A stretch of 8,771 bases of DNA from assembly GCA_018883305.1 (NCBI GenBank), contig VEQI01000118.1, positions 1 to 8,771 on the forward strand. Reading direction: 5' to 3'. The DNA is from Limnohabitans sp. (lineage in GTDB: Bacteria; Pseudomonadota; Gammaproteobacteria; Burkholderiales; Burkholderiaceae_C). Below, piece after piece: positions 1-6,807 of the stretch; the first letter of the stretch is position 1, and every line of letters starts with the position of its first letter. The translations under genes were made by a program, and so were the position numbers. Below the pieces are notes generated by a model, which was given only the letters and a program-made list of their open reading frames with translations, was not told the DNA's origin and searched no databases.

Positions 1-688
1 CACTGATGCCTTCCTTGGTCGTGCCTTCACGAGTGCCTTCGTCGCGGCTGACCGTGACTTCTTTGGTGATCAAACCGAGCGTCTTGTCGATCACGCCAGC
101 TTGGACAGTGATGGGCGCGATTTCTTCGTCAAACTTGCCCGCCGCCTGCGCAGCACAAGCCTTTTGCTGACTGGCCGCGCCGTACTCGTCCATGAGGTCA
201 CGGGCGATGTTGTAACGCTTGGCCACCTGCTCAGCCGTTTGCAACATGTTCCAGTAGATCTCGGGCTTCTTCTTGTTCAGCAGCGGGTCCATCAGCATGT
301 GCTGGTTCATTTCCTGCTGTACGCAAGAGATGCTCTCCACACCACCGGCCACATACACATCGCCCTCACCGGCAATGATGCGTTGCGCCGCCATGGCAAT
401 GGTTTGCAAGCCGGAAGAACAAAAGCGGTTGATGGTCATGCCCGACACCGTGATGGGACAGTCGGCCATCAGGGCAATCTGTCGTGCAATGTTGGCGCCA
501 GTCGCACCTTCCGGGTTGGCACAGCCCATGAGCACATCTTCCACTTCACCAGCCTCGATGCCGGCACGCGCAATGGCGTGCTTGACAGCGTGGCCGCCCA
601 GGGTGGCGCCGTGGGTCATGTTGAAGGCGCCACGCCAGCTCTTGGCCAAGGGCGTGCGTGCAGTGGAGACGATGACAGCTTGAGTCAT
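1..688 (-). CDS. Acetyl-CoA C-acyltransferase (thiolase), N-terminal part, cut by the window edge
   Basis: Last enzyme of a beta-oxidation turn: it splits 3-ketoacyl-CoA with CoA into acetyl-CoA and a shortened acyl-CoA, in the cytoplasm. The first 229 residues are present of about 390-400 usual for the family. The start MTQAVIVSTARTPLAK is typical of thiolases. The nucleophilic cysteine is Cys90 in NRFCSSGLQ, followed by the family motif GGVESIS. The catalytic His and second Cys near the C-terminus lie beyond position 1. The ATG at 686-688 has an AAGGA Shine-Dalgarno about 6 bases upstream. It starts 24 bases after the stop of the hydratase/dehydrogenase gene, so the two are probably cotranscribed as the usual FadA/FadB-type pair. 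Chain-length preference (degradative, beta-ketoadipyl or pimeloyl type) cannot be read from this part; a biosynthetic acetoacetyl-CoA thiolase is less likely given the neighbour. Confidence 0.95.
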   Translation of the reverse strand, partial: MTQAVIVSTARTPLAKSWRGAFNMTHGATLGGHAVKHAIARAGIEAGEVEDVLMGCANPEGATGANIARQIALMADCPITVSGMTINRFCSSGLQTIAMAAQRIIAGEGDVYVAGGVESISCVQQEMNQHMLMDPLLNKKKPEIYWNMLQTAEQVAKRYNIARDLMDEYGAASQQKACAAQAAGKFDEEIAPITVQAGVIDKTLGLITKEVTVSRDEGTREGTTKEGIS

Positions 689-712
689 GATGAATCCTTG
701 GAGAAATGAGGG

Positions 713-2821
713 TCAGAGGACGTTGTTGAAGGTTTTGCCTTCAGCCGCCAAACGCGCCAGCAGCGGCGCGGGCTTCCAGAAGTTGGCGTCGTCCAGCGGG
801 TTCTGGGCAAAGCGGCGCATGGCCTGAACCACATTGAACAGGCCCACCTGATCGGCGTAAAGCATGGGGCCACCACGATGCATGGGAAAACCGTAGCCGG
901 TGATGTAGACCATGTCCACATCGCTGGCCTTGGCGGCAATGCCCTCCTCCAGGATGTGCGCCGCTTCATTCACCAGGGAGAACACCAGGCGTTGAACAAT
1001 TTCTTCGTTGCTGATCTTGCGCGCGGTGACACCCAGGGTCTTGCGGTGCTCGGCAATCATGTTGTCCACCACGGACGAGGGGATGGCGTCACGCTTGCCG
1101 GGTTGGTAGTCGTACCAGCCGGCGCCAGTTTTCTGACCATAGCGACCCATTTCGCACAACAAATCAGCGGTCTTGCTATAACGCAGATGCGGCTTTTCCA
1201 CATACCGGCGCTTGCGAATGGCCCAGCCAATGTCGTTGCCGGCCAGATCGCCCATCCGGAACGGACCCATGGCAAAGCCAAAAGCTTCCACCGCTTTGTC
1301 CACTTGCTGTGGCGTGCAGCCCTCTTCCAGCAGGAAACCGGCCTGGCGGCTGTATTGTTCAATCATGCGGTTGCCGATGAATCCATCACACACGCCCGAG
1401 ACCACGGCCGTTTTTTTGATCTTCTTGGCAATGCCCATCACCGTGGCCAACACGTCTTTGGCAGTCTTCTCGCCGCGCACTACTTCCAGCAGCTTCATCA
1501 CGTTGGCAGGGCTGAAGAAATGCATGCCCACCACATCTTGTGGGCGCTTCGTAAAGGATGCAATCTTGTTGACGTCCAGGGTGGAAGTGTTGGAGGCCAG
1601 GATGGCACCGGCCTTCATGGTCGTGTCCAGTTGCTGGAATACCTTTTCCTTGACGCCCATTTCCTCGAACACCGCCTCAATGACCAGGTCAGCATCCTTG
1701 ATGTCGTCGTAGCTCAGCGTGGTGGTGAGCAGCGCCATGCGTTGGTCGTATTTGTCCTGCGACAGCTTGCCCTTCTTGACCTGGGCTTCGTAGTTCTTGC
1801 GGATGGTGGCAATGCCACGGTCCAGTGCCTCTTGCTTCATCTCCAGCATGCGAACCGGAATGCCTGCGTTCAAGAAGTTCATGGAGATGCCACCACCCAT
1901 GGTGCCGGCACCAATCACAGCCACCGAGGCGATGTTGCGCACGGGCGTGTCGTCGGGCACATCGGCAATCTTGGACGCCGCACGTTGCGCGGCAAATAAA
2001 TGGCGCAATGCCCGGCATTCCGGGGTGGTGAGCAGACTCAAAAACAGCTCGCGCTCATTGAGCAGTCCCTTGTCAAACGGCATCTTGGTGCCCGCCTGCA
2101 CGGCGTCCACACACTTGCCCGGTGCCGGGAAGTTCTTGGCCATGCCCTTGACCATGTTGCGAACAAACTGAAAGTAGGCGTCGCCCTGGGGATGCTTGTT
2201 GGGCAGGTCACGCACGCGTGGCAAGGGGCGGGATTGGGCCACACTGCGGGCAAAGCTCACGGCCTCTTCCAGCAAACTTTCACGCGAGGCGGCCATTTTG
2301 TCGAACAGTTTTTGACCGGGCAGTTTGGCCAGCATCTCGCTCTTGACGGGTTCACCACTGACGATCATGTTCATCGCCGCTTCCACACCCAGCACACGGG
2401 GCAGACGCTGTGTACCACCCGCACCCGGGATCAGACCTATCTTCACTTCTGGCAAGGCGATGCTGGCGCCAGGCGCGGCAACACGGTAATGACAACCCAG
2501 CGCCAATTCCAGGCCCCCGCCCATGGCCACGGTGTGGATGGCAGCCACCACGGGTTTGGTGCTGTTTTCAAGGGCAAGAATGACACTCAACAAATTGGGG
2601 TCCTGGACCGCCTTAGGGGTGCCAAACTCCTTGATGTCTGCCCCACCCGAGAACGCCTTGCCCTGGCCGGTCAACACGATGGCGTGCACGTTGGCATCAT
2701 CCAGCGCCTGCTGCAGGGCCCCCACGATGCCCAATCGGGTGGACAGACCCAGTCCGTTCACCGGTGGATTGTTCAAGCTGATGATGGCGATGTCGCCTTG
2801 CGTTTGGTAGTCAGCGCTCAT
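713..2821 (-). CDS. Bifunctional enoyl-CoA hydratase / 3-hydroxyacyl-CoA dehydrogenase (FadB/FadJ/PimF type)
   Basis: A 702-residue cytoplasmic protein that hydrates trans-2-enoyl-CoA and oxidises the L-3-hydroxyacyl-CoA to 3-ketoacyl-CoA with NAD. Residues 1 to about 190 are a crotonase domain: oxyanion-loop SGGADIKEF (58-66) and the two acid catalysts Glu105 (GGGLE) and Glu125 (LPEVKIG), 20 apart as in FadB. Residues about 297-475 are the NAD-binding domain with GAGTMGGG at 304-311. Ser413, His434 (GMHFFSPA), Glu446 and Asn484 match the spacing of the catalytic Ser, His, Glu and Asn of 3-hydroxyacyl-CoA dehydrogenases. Two C-terminal dehydrogenase helical domains follow (about 477-570 and 605-700). 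Both activities therefore look intact. Length fits E. coli FadJ (about 714) and the pimeloyl-CoA enzyme PimF; I cannot choose between these subgroups. The ATG has an AAGGA 7 bases upstream. Its own candidate promoter and operator lie just upstream, and the thiolase follows directly. Confidence 0.95.
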   Translation of the reverse strand: MSADYQTQGDIAIISLNNPPVNGLGLSTRLGIVGALQQALDDANVHAIVLTGQGKAFSGGADIKEFGTPKAVQDPNLLSVILALENSTKPVVAAIHTVAMGGGLELALGCHYRVAAPGASIALPEVKIGLIPGAGGTQRLPRVLGVEAAMNMIVSGEPVKSEMLAKLPGQKLFDKMAASRESLLEEAVSFARSVAQSRPLPRVRDLPNKHPQGDAYFQFVRNMVKGMAKNFPAPGKCVDAVQAGTKMPFDKGLLNERELFLSLLTTPECRALRHLFAAQRAASKIADVPDDTPVRNIASVAVIGAGTMGGGISMNFLNAGIPVRMLEMKQEALDRGIATIRKNYEAQVKKGKLSQDKYDQRMALLTTTLSYDDIKDADLVIEAVFEEMGVKEKVFQQLDTTMKAGAILASNTSTLDVNKIASFTKRPQDVVGMHFFSPANVMKLLEVVRGEKTAKDVLATVMGIAKKIKKTAVVSGVCDGFIGNRMIEQYSRQAGFLLEEGCTPQQVDKAVEAFGFAMGPFRMGDLAGNDIGWAIRKRRYVEKPHLRYSKTADLLCEMGRYGQKTGAGWYDYQPGKRDAIPSSVVDNMIAEHRKTLGVTARKISNEEIVQRLVFSLVNEAAHILEEGIAAKASDVDMVYITGYGFPMHRGGPMLYADQVGLFNVVQAMRRFAQNPLDDANFWKPAPLLARLAAEGKTFNNVL

Positions 2822-2869
2822 GCGGAGTCCTTCTGATCATGGGGAAGATGAAGACGTTCAAGCAAAAAA

Positions 2870-2881
2870 GAACGGTCGTTC
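2870..2881. promoter_or_regulatory. Candidate repressor operator, inverted repeat GAACG-N2-CGTTC
   Basis: Two perfect 5-base half-sites face each other across 2 bases (2870-2874 and 2877-2881), 49 bases before the hydratase/dehydrogenase start. The repeat sits just downstream of a TACAAT -10 candidate, where a bound protein would block initiation. Short palindromes of this form are typical of TetR-family operators, and TetR-family repressors commonly control beta-oxidation genes in proteobacteria. No regulator gene is in the window, so the partner is unknown. On the minus strand a T6 run follows directly, so it could instead be a very weak terminator of livF (4-base stem, 4-base loop). Confidence 0.45.
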
Positions 2882-2889
2882 GATTTTGC

Positions 2890-2920
2890 ATTGTATCGGG
2901 ATTGGATGACGGAAAAACAA
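2890..2920 (-). promoter_or_regulatory. Candidate sigma-70-type promoter for the beta-oxidation genes
   Basis: Read on the minus strand, TACAAT (2895-2890) matches the -10 consensus at 5 of 6 positions. TTGTTT (2920-2915) is a partial -35 match (3 of 6), at a long spacing of 19 bases. It lies in the only AT-rich gap of the window, between the livF stop (2927) and the hydratase/dehydrogenase start (2821). Initiation would fall near 2883, next to the inverted repeat at 2870-2881. The weak -35 leaves this uncertain; an activator-assisted promoter, or simple read-through from livF, is also possible. Confidence 0.35.
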
Positions 2921-2926
2921 GGGGGG

Positions 2927-3634
2927 TCAGACTTCCAGCCATTCACGACGGGCGCCTGGGTCATCGCGCAGGGACTGGGGTGTGCCGTCGAACACAATTC
3001 GACCATGACCCATCACCAGGGCCCGGTCGGAAATGTCCATGGCAATGGTGAGTTTTTGTTCGATCAACAAGACCGACATGCCTCGAGCCTTGAGGCGTTG
3101 CAAATATTGGCCTACCAACTCCACAATCTTGGGTGCCAATCCTTCGGTGGGTTCGTCAATGATGATGAGTTCGGGCTGCCCCATCAAGGTGCGGCACAGG
3201 GTCAGCATCTGCTGTTCACCACCACTCAGAAAGCCGGCCTCCGTATGCTGACGTTCGCGCAGCCGAGGAAACATGTCGTACATGTCCTCATAGTCCCAGC
3301 AAGCGGTGGAGGCGTTGGCCCTTGCGGGCGCTTTCTGACCCAGCATCAGGTTCTGGTGCACCGTCAAGGTGGGAAAGATGTCTCGGCTCTCAGGCACATA
3401 GCCAATGCCCCGTTGCGCCACTTCAAAGGCCTTGAGACCCAGCAAAGGCGCCCCATGCCAGGTGATGCTGCCCACGCCATCAACCAGACCCATGATGGCC
3501 TTGGCCGTGGTGGAGCGTCCAGAGCCATTGCGCCCCAGCAGCGCCACAATCTCACCCGGCTGAACCTGCAGGGTCACCCCATGCAACACATGGCTCTTGC
3601 CGTAAAACGCATGGAGATTGTCCAGTTTCAGCAT
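2927..3634 (-). CDS. livF: Branched-chain-type ABC transporter ATP-binding protein LivF
   Basis: One of the two ATPases (235 residues, normal length) that power the LivHM permease on the cytoplasmic face. Seen in order: Walker A at 34-42 (GRNGSGRST), Q-loop region YVPESRDIFPTLTV near 79-92, a canonical signature LSGGEQQ (136-142), Walker B LIIIDEP with Asp160 and Glu161, and LLIEQ (189-193), with Gln193 at the usual switch-His place; E. coli LivF as I recall it also has Gln there and PEG in the Q-loop. The odd point is Arg40 (codon CGC at 3515-3517) where the Walker A Lys should be. The start MLKLDNLHAFYGK matches the family and lies one base after the livG stop, with GGAG 8 bases upstream inside livG. 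A longer frame reaching 3727 overlaps livG and adds a non-family leader, so I rejected it. It closes the transporter block; a 105-base gap follows. Confidence 0.93.
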   Translation of the reverse strand: MLKLDNLHAFYGKSHVLHGVTLQVQPGEIVALLGRNGSGRSTTAKAIMGLVDGVGSITWHGAPLLGLKAFEVAQRGIGYVPESRDIFPTLTVHQNLMLGQKAPARANASTACWDYEDMYDMFPRLRERQHTEAGFLSGGEQQMLTLCRTLMGQPELIIIDEPTEGLAPKIVELVGQYLQRLKARGMSVLLIEQKLTIAMDISDRALVMGHGRIVFDGTPQSLRDDPGARREWLEV

Positions 3635-3635
3635 C

Positions 3636-4436
3636 TCAATGCTCCGTGCCTGTGGCGTGTGAAGCCCCAAGGTAGGCTTCTTGAACCCGCGGGTTGGCGC
3701 GCACGTTCTCCGGCGTGTCAAAGGCAATCACCTCGCCATATACCACCACGGCAATGCGGTCGGCCAGACCAAACACCACGCCCATGTCATGCTCCACGGT
3801 CAACAAGGTCTTGTCCTGTGTGACCTCCCGGATCAAGGCCACAAAGCGCGAGGTTTCACTGCGACTCATCCCTGCAGTGGGTTCGTCCAGCAGAATGACG
3901 TCCGCGCCCCCCGCAATGGTGATGCCGATTTCCAACGCGCGTTGTTCGGCATACGTCAAGTTCATGGCCAGAACATCGCGCCGCTTGTCCAGGCGAATGC
4001 TTTCCAGCAAGGCCTCGGTGCGGTCATTGGCGTCATCCAGGTTGGCCAGGAATTTCCAGAAGGTGTAGCGATAGCCCAGGCTCCACAGCACGGCGCAGCG
4101 CAGGTTTTCAAACACACTGAGCTTGGGAAAAATATTGGTGATCTGAAAACTGCGCGACAAGCCCAGGCGGTTGATTTGATAAGGCGTCTTGCCGTCAATG
4201 CGGTGCTCACGCAGCCAGATCTCGCCACTGCTGGGCGCAAAACGTCCGCTGATGAGATTGAACAACGTCGACTTCCCTGCGCCGTTGGGGCCAATAACGG
4301 CCACGCGCTCCCCCTGGCGAACTTGCAGGTCAATGCCACGAATGATCTCGGTCTTGCCAAACTGCTTGCGAACAGCTTTCAGTTCAAGCGCCCAGACAGT
4401 GGTCTGATCAACGGTGTGGGGCGGTGTGAGATTCAC
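3636..4436 (-). CDS. livG: Branched-chain-type ABC transporter ATP-binding protein LivG (GTG start)
   Basis: Second ATPase of the transporter, 266 residues. Walker A is canonical (GPNGAGKS, 49-56, Lys55), the Q-loop is SFQITNIFPKLSV with Gln98, Walker B is VILLDEPTAG with Asp184 and Glu185, and the switch His is His216 in TVEHD. The C-terminal stretch (GEVIAFDTPENVRANPRV and on to YLG) is typical of LivG. The signature is unusual: LTYAEQRALEI (160-170), replacing the conserved Ser by Thr and a conserved Gly by Ala. The N-terminus carries about 15 residues before the first family strand. The start is GTG at 4434-4436, overlapping the livM stop in the sequence GTGA, with a strong AAGGGAGG just upstream, so translation is probably coupled to livM. 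In a heterodimer its degenerate signature would face the Arg-containing Walker A of LivF. Confidence 0.93.
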   Translation of the reverse strand: MNLTPPHTVDQTTVWALELKAVRKQFGKTEIIRGIDLQVRQGERVAVIGPNGAGKSTLFNLISGRFAPSSGEIWLREHRIDGKTPYQINRLGLSRSFQITNIFPKLSVFENLRCAVLWSLGYRYTFWKFLANLDDANDRTEALLESIRLDKRRDVLAMNLTYAEQRALEIGITIAGGADVILLDEPTAGMSRSETSRFVALIREVTQDKTLLTVEHDMGVVFGLADRIAVVVYGEVIAFDTPENVRANPRVQEAYLGASHATGTEH

Positions 4437-5725
4437 AGCGCCTCCCTTCGCTTGATTTCCTGTTCAATGCGCACCTGGATGTCACTCCAGTCGAGCAGAT
4501 ACTGACGACGCGCCGCCTCGAACAAGCCCAGAGCCGTGACCAGCACAAAGCCGGCCCCAAACCAGCTGTGCACACTCAGTGCGTCCAGCGACAGACCCGC
4601 ATAACGAAGTGTGGAGCCCAAAGCTGCATTCAATTGGAGATGGTAGACCATCTCGATCCAGGCTCCGGCACCCAGCAACGCCACCAGACCCAGCGCACCC
4701 AACCCCACGTAGGCCACCCACAGACGACGCAAATGCCCGAAGCTGGCCACCCGAAGATTCATCATGATGAGGCTGGCTATGCCGCCCGGGGCATACATGA
4801 CCATGAACAAGAACACCAGGCCCAGATACAACAGCCAGGCTTTGGTCAGCTCCGACAGCAACACACTGGCCAGTATCATCAAGACCGCACCAATGATGGG
4901 GCCAAAGAAGAAGGTGGCTCCACCCAGGAACGTGAACAGCAGATACGCGCCGGAGCGTGCGGCGCCGACAACTTCAGCCGTCACGATTTCGAAATTAAGC
5001 ACCGCCAAACCACCCGCAATCCCGGAGAAAAAACCTGCAATCATGAAGGCCAGATAGCGCACATGCTGGGTGTTGTAGCCAATGAATTCCACCCGTTCGG
5101 GGTTGTCACGCACGGCATTGAGCATGCGGCCCAAGGGCGTGCGGGTGAACGCAAACAGCAAGGCCACACACACAAAGGTGTAACAGGCAATCAGGTAATA
5201 CACCTGAATTTGTGGTCCGAAGGTGATGCCCAGGAATGGCTGGCCCGCTACACGGTTACCAGAAACACCAGCCTCCCCGCCAAAAAATTCGGAGAACATC
5301 AACGACATGGCCGAGACCAGCTCAGCCATGCCCAAGGTAATCATGGCAAAGGTGGTGCCTGACTTACGGGTGGTCACATACCCGAATAAGGACGCAAAGA
5401 ACAAACCACCCACGCCTCCCACCAGCGGCACAAGACTCACCGGCAGAAGAAGCGTTCCGGCACTCACCGCATTGAGTGCGTGCATGGCCAGGTACCCACC
5501 GAGACCGGTGTACACCGCATGGCCAAAACTCAGCATGCCGCCCTGCCCCAACAATAGGTTGTAGGACAGGCAGGCAATGATGGCAACCCCCATCTGACTC
5601 AGCATGGAGTGCGACAGATTGCTTTTGAACACCAGCGGCGCCACCAGCAGCAGCGCGGCAAACAAACTCCAGATCAACCAGCGCCCCACGTTGTAGGGCT
5701 TGAAGGCGTACACAGGACGCGTCAT
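4433..5725 (-). CDS. livM: Branched-chain-type ABC transporter permease LivM with C-terminal extension
   Basis: Inner-membrane permease subunit, 430 residues from the preferred ATG. The core (about 15-320) is a normal LivM: LSYNLLLGQGGMLSFGHAV near 54-72, the cytoplasmic coupling loop TPLGRMLNAVRDN (196-208), and the family ending MYAPGGI near 311-317. Usual LivM proteins end soon after this. Here about 100 more residues follow: a basic stretch (HLRRL), a hydrophobic helix near 337-356, a loop, a second hydrophobic helix near 387-402, and a charged tail ending EIKRREAL that should be cytoplasmic. The extension's role is unknown. There are two close starts: ATG at 5729-5731 overlaps the livH stop (ATGA) but abuts the Shine-Dalgarno, while ATG at 5723-5725 is 5 bases from GGGAAGGA, so I chose the latter. 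Its stop overlaps the livG start. Confidence 0.92.
   Translation of the reverse strand: MTRPVYAFKPYNVGRWLIWSLFAALLLVAPLVFKSNLSHSMLSQMGVAIIACLSYNLLLGQGGMLSFGHAVYTGLGGYLAMHALNAVSAGTLLLPVSLVPLVGGVGGLFFASLFGYVTTRKSGTTFAMITLGMAELVSAMSLMFSEFFGGEAGVSGNRVAGQPFLGITFGPQIQVYYLIACYTFVCVALLFAFTRTPLGRMLNAVRDNPERVEFIGYNTQHVRYLAFMIAGFFSGIAGGLAVLNFEIVTAEVVGAARSGAYLLFTFLGGATFFFGPIIGAVLMILASVLLSELTKAWLLYLGLVFLFMVMYAPGGIASLIMMNLRVASFGHLRRLWVAYVGLGALGLVALLGAGAWIEMVYHLQLNAALGSTLRYAGLSLDALSVHSWFGAGFVLVTALGLFEAARRQYLLDWSDIQVRIEQEIKRREAL
4441..4448 (-). promoter_or_regulatory. Shine-Dalgarno deciding the livG GTG start
   Basis: AAGGGAGG on the minus strand lies in the last codons of livM, 4 bases before the GTG at 4436. 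It is the strongest ribosome-binding match I noticed in the window and supports the non-ATG start in the GTGA overlap. Confidence 0.7.
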
Positions 5726-5727
5726 GA

Positions 5728-6756
5728 TCATCCTTCCCGTGTACCCAGCAACCCTTTGGGCCGGAAGATCAGAATCAGCACCAGCATGAGGTAAGGCAAG
5801 ATAGGCGCTATCTGTGACACCGTGAGTTTGGCCACCGAGTTGTTCTGGGCTGAGGTCGACAGCGTGATGCCCAATTGACGCAGCACATCCAGGACGGACA
5901 GATCAACTGCCACCGCATAGGTTTGCAAGAGGCCAATCAAGATCGACGCCAAAAATGCGCCGGTCAGGGAACCCATGCCACCCACCACCACCACCACAAA
6001 GATCACCGAGCCAACCGTGGCCGCCATCGCGGGCTCCGTCACAAAGGTGCTGCCGCCGATCACGCCAGCCAACCCGGCCAGTCCGGTACCCATGCCAAAC
6101 ACCTGCATGAAAATGCGAGGAACATTGTGGCCAAGGGACTCCACCATTTCCGGATGGGTTAACGCGGCCTGGATGATCAAACCGGTCCGTGTGCGCGCCA
6201 ACACCCACCACAGACTGCCCATCATGGCCAGCGCCGTGATCATCACGAATCCACGCGTGGCAGGAAACGGTGAGCATCGCACGGGACCTGCCATCGTGTC
6301 AGCGCACAAGGCAGTTGCGCTGCCCCAGACCCAGGATAACCCCTCGAGGGGGTGCTGAATCAGGGTGAACAAAGGTCCTTGTAACAAGGCCGGTGGCGGG
6401 AACTCCACCGCCACGCGTCCCCAGACCAGCTGCACCACCTCCAGCACAATGTAGGACAGGCCAAAGGTCACCAGCAGTTCGGGCACATGGCCATAGACGT
6501 GTACCTTGCGCAGGCTGGCACGTTCAAACGCGGCGCCCAGCACGCCGGTAAGAATGGGCGCCAACACCAACGCGGGCCAGAAACCGATCAGTCCGCTCAG
6601 CGTGTAACCCCCATAGGCGCCCAGCATGTAGAAGCTGGCATGGGCGAAGTTCAACACGCCCATCATGCTGAAAATCAGCGTCAAGCCCGAACTCAGCATG
6701 AACAACAACAAGCCATAACTCAGGCCGTTGAGGGTCGAGATGATTAAAAACTCCAT
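5728..6756 (-). CDS. livH: Branched-chain-type ABC transporter permease LivH
   Basis: Inner-membrane permease subunit, 342 residues against about 290-310 for typical LivH. The N-terminus (MEFLIISTLNGLSYGLLLFM, then GLTLIFSMMGVLNFAHASFYMLGAY) is diagnostic. The cytoplasmic coupling loop is near 188-213 (RTRTGLIIQAALTHPEMVESLG), followed by GSVIFVVVVVGGMGSLTGAF (249-268) and the usual FRPKGLLG end (331-338). The extra length lies mainly in two loops, about 113-167 and 285-315. The first corresponds to a periplasmic loop in homologues and holds Cys151 and Cys161. The ATG at 6754-6756 has no good Shine-Dalgarno; only a short G-run is near, and a hairpin ends 16 bases upstream, so this gene may be translated less than the binding protein. 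Its TGA overlaps or nearly touches the livM start. Confidence 0.93.
   Translation of the reverse strand: MEFLIISTLNGLSYGLLLFMLSSGLTLIFSMMGVLNFAHASFYMLGAYGGYTLSGLIGFWPALVLAPILTGVLGAAFERASLRKVHVYGHVPELLVTFGLSYIVLEVVQLVWGRVAVEFPPPALLQGPLFTLIQHPLEGLSWVWGSATALCADTMAGPVRCSPFPATRGFVMITALAMMGSLWWVLARTRTGLIIQAALTHPEMVESLGHNVPRIFMQVFGMGTGLAGLAGVIGGSTFVTEPAMAATVGSVIFVVVVVGGMGSLTGAFLASILIGLLQTYAVAVDLSVLDVLRQLGITLSTSAQNNSVAKLTVSQIAPILPYLMLVLILIFRPKGLLGTREG
5731..5738 (-). promoter_or_regulatory. Shine-Dalgarno deciding the livM start
   Basis: GGGAAGGA on the minus strand ends on the A of the first livM ATG (5731), too close to serve it, and lies 5 bases before the second ATG (5725). It is inside the last livH codons, so the two genes are probably translationally coupled. 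Confidence 0.55.
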
Positions 6757-6772
6757 GGGGGAACCCAGTCGC

Positions 6773-6790
6773 AGGCGCCATCGGGCGCCT
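6773..6790 (-). other. Intercistronic hairpin between binding-protein gene and livH
   Basis: AGGCGCC (6773-6779) and GGCGCCT (6784-6790) form a perfect 7-base stem with a 4-base loop, in the 51-base gap after the binding-protein stop. No T-run follows on the minus strand, so it is not a classic intrinsic terminator. Stable hairpins here in binding-protein operons can protect the upstream message or reduce downstream expression. The following start codon has a weak Shine-Dalgarno, which fits that idea. The function is inferred. Confidence 0.5.
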
Positions 6791-6807
6791 AACTCACACC
6801 AGAAAGA

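Noticed and set aside
878..1999. 373-codon open frame on the plus strand
   Set aside because: It is antisense to the hydratase/dehydrogenase, whose catalytic residues are all intact; the plus-strand product is His/Gln-rich and unlike known proteins.
2864..2881. Intrinsic terminator for livF from the palindrome plus T6 run
   Set aside because: The stem is only 4 bases with a 4-base loop, too weak; an operator reading fits better, though weak termination is not excluded.
3635..3727. Longer livF start giving 31 extra residues
   Set aside because: The added part overlaps livG coding sequence and reads as an Arg/Pro-rich non-family leader; the ATG at 3634 matches the family start.
5980..5998. 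CCA trinucleotide run
   Set aside because: It encodes the Val run in the conserved VVVVVGGMG segment of LivH, so it needs no repeat-based explanation.
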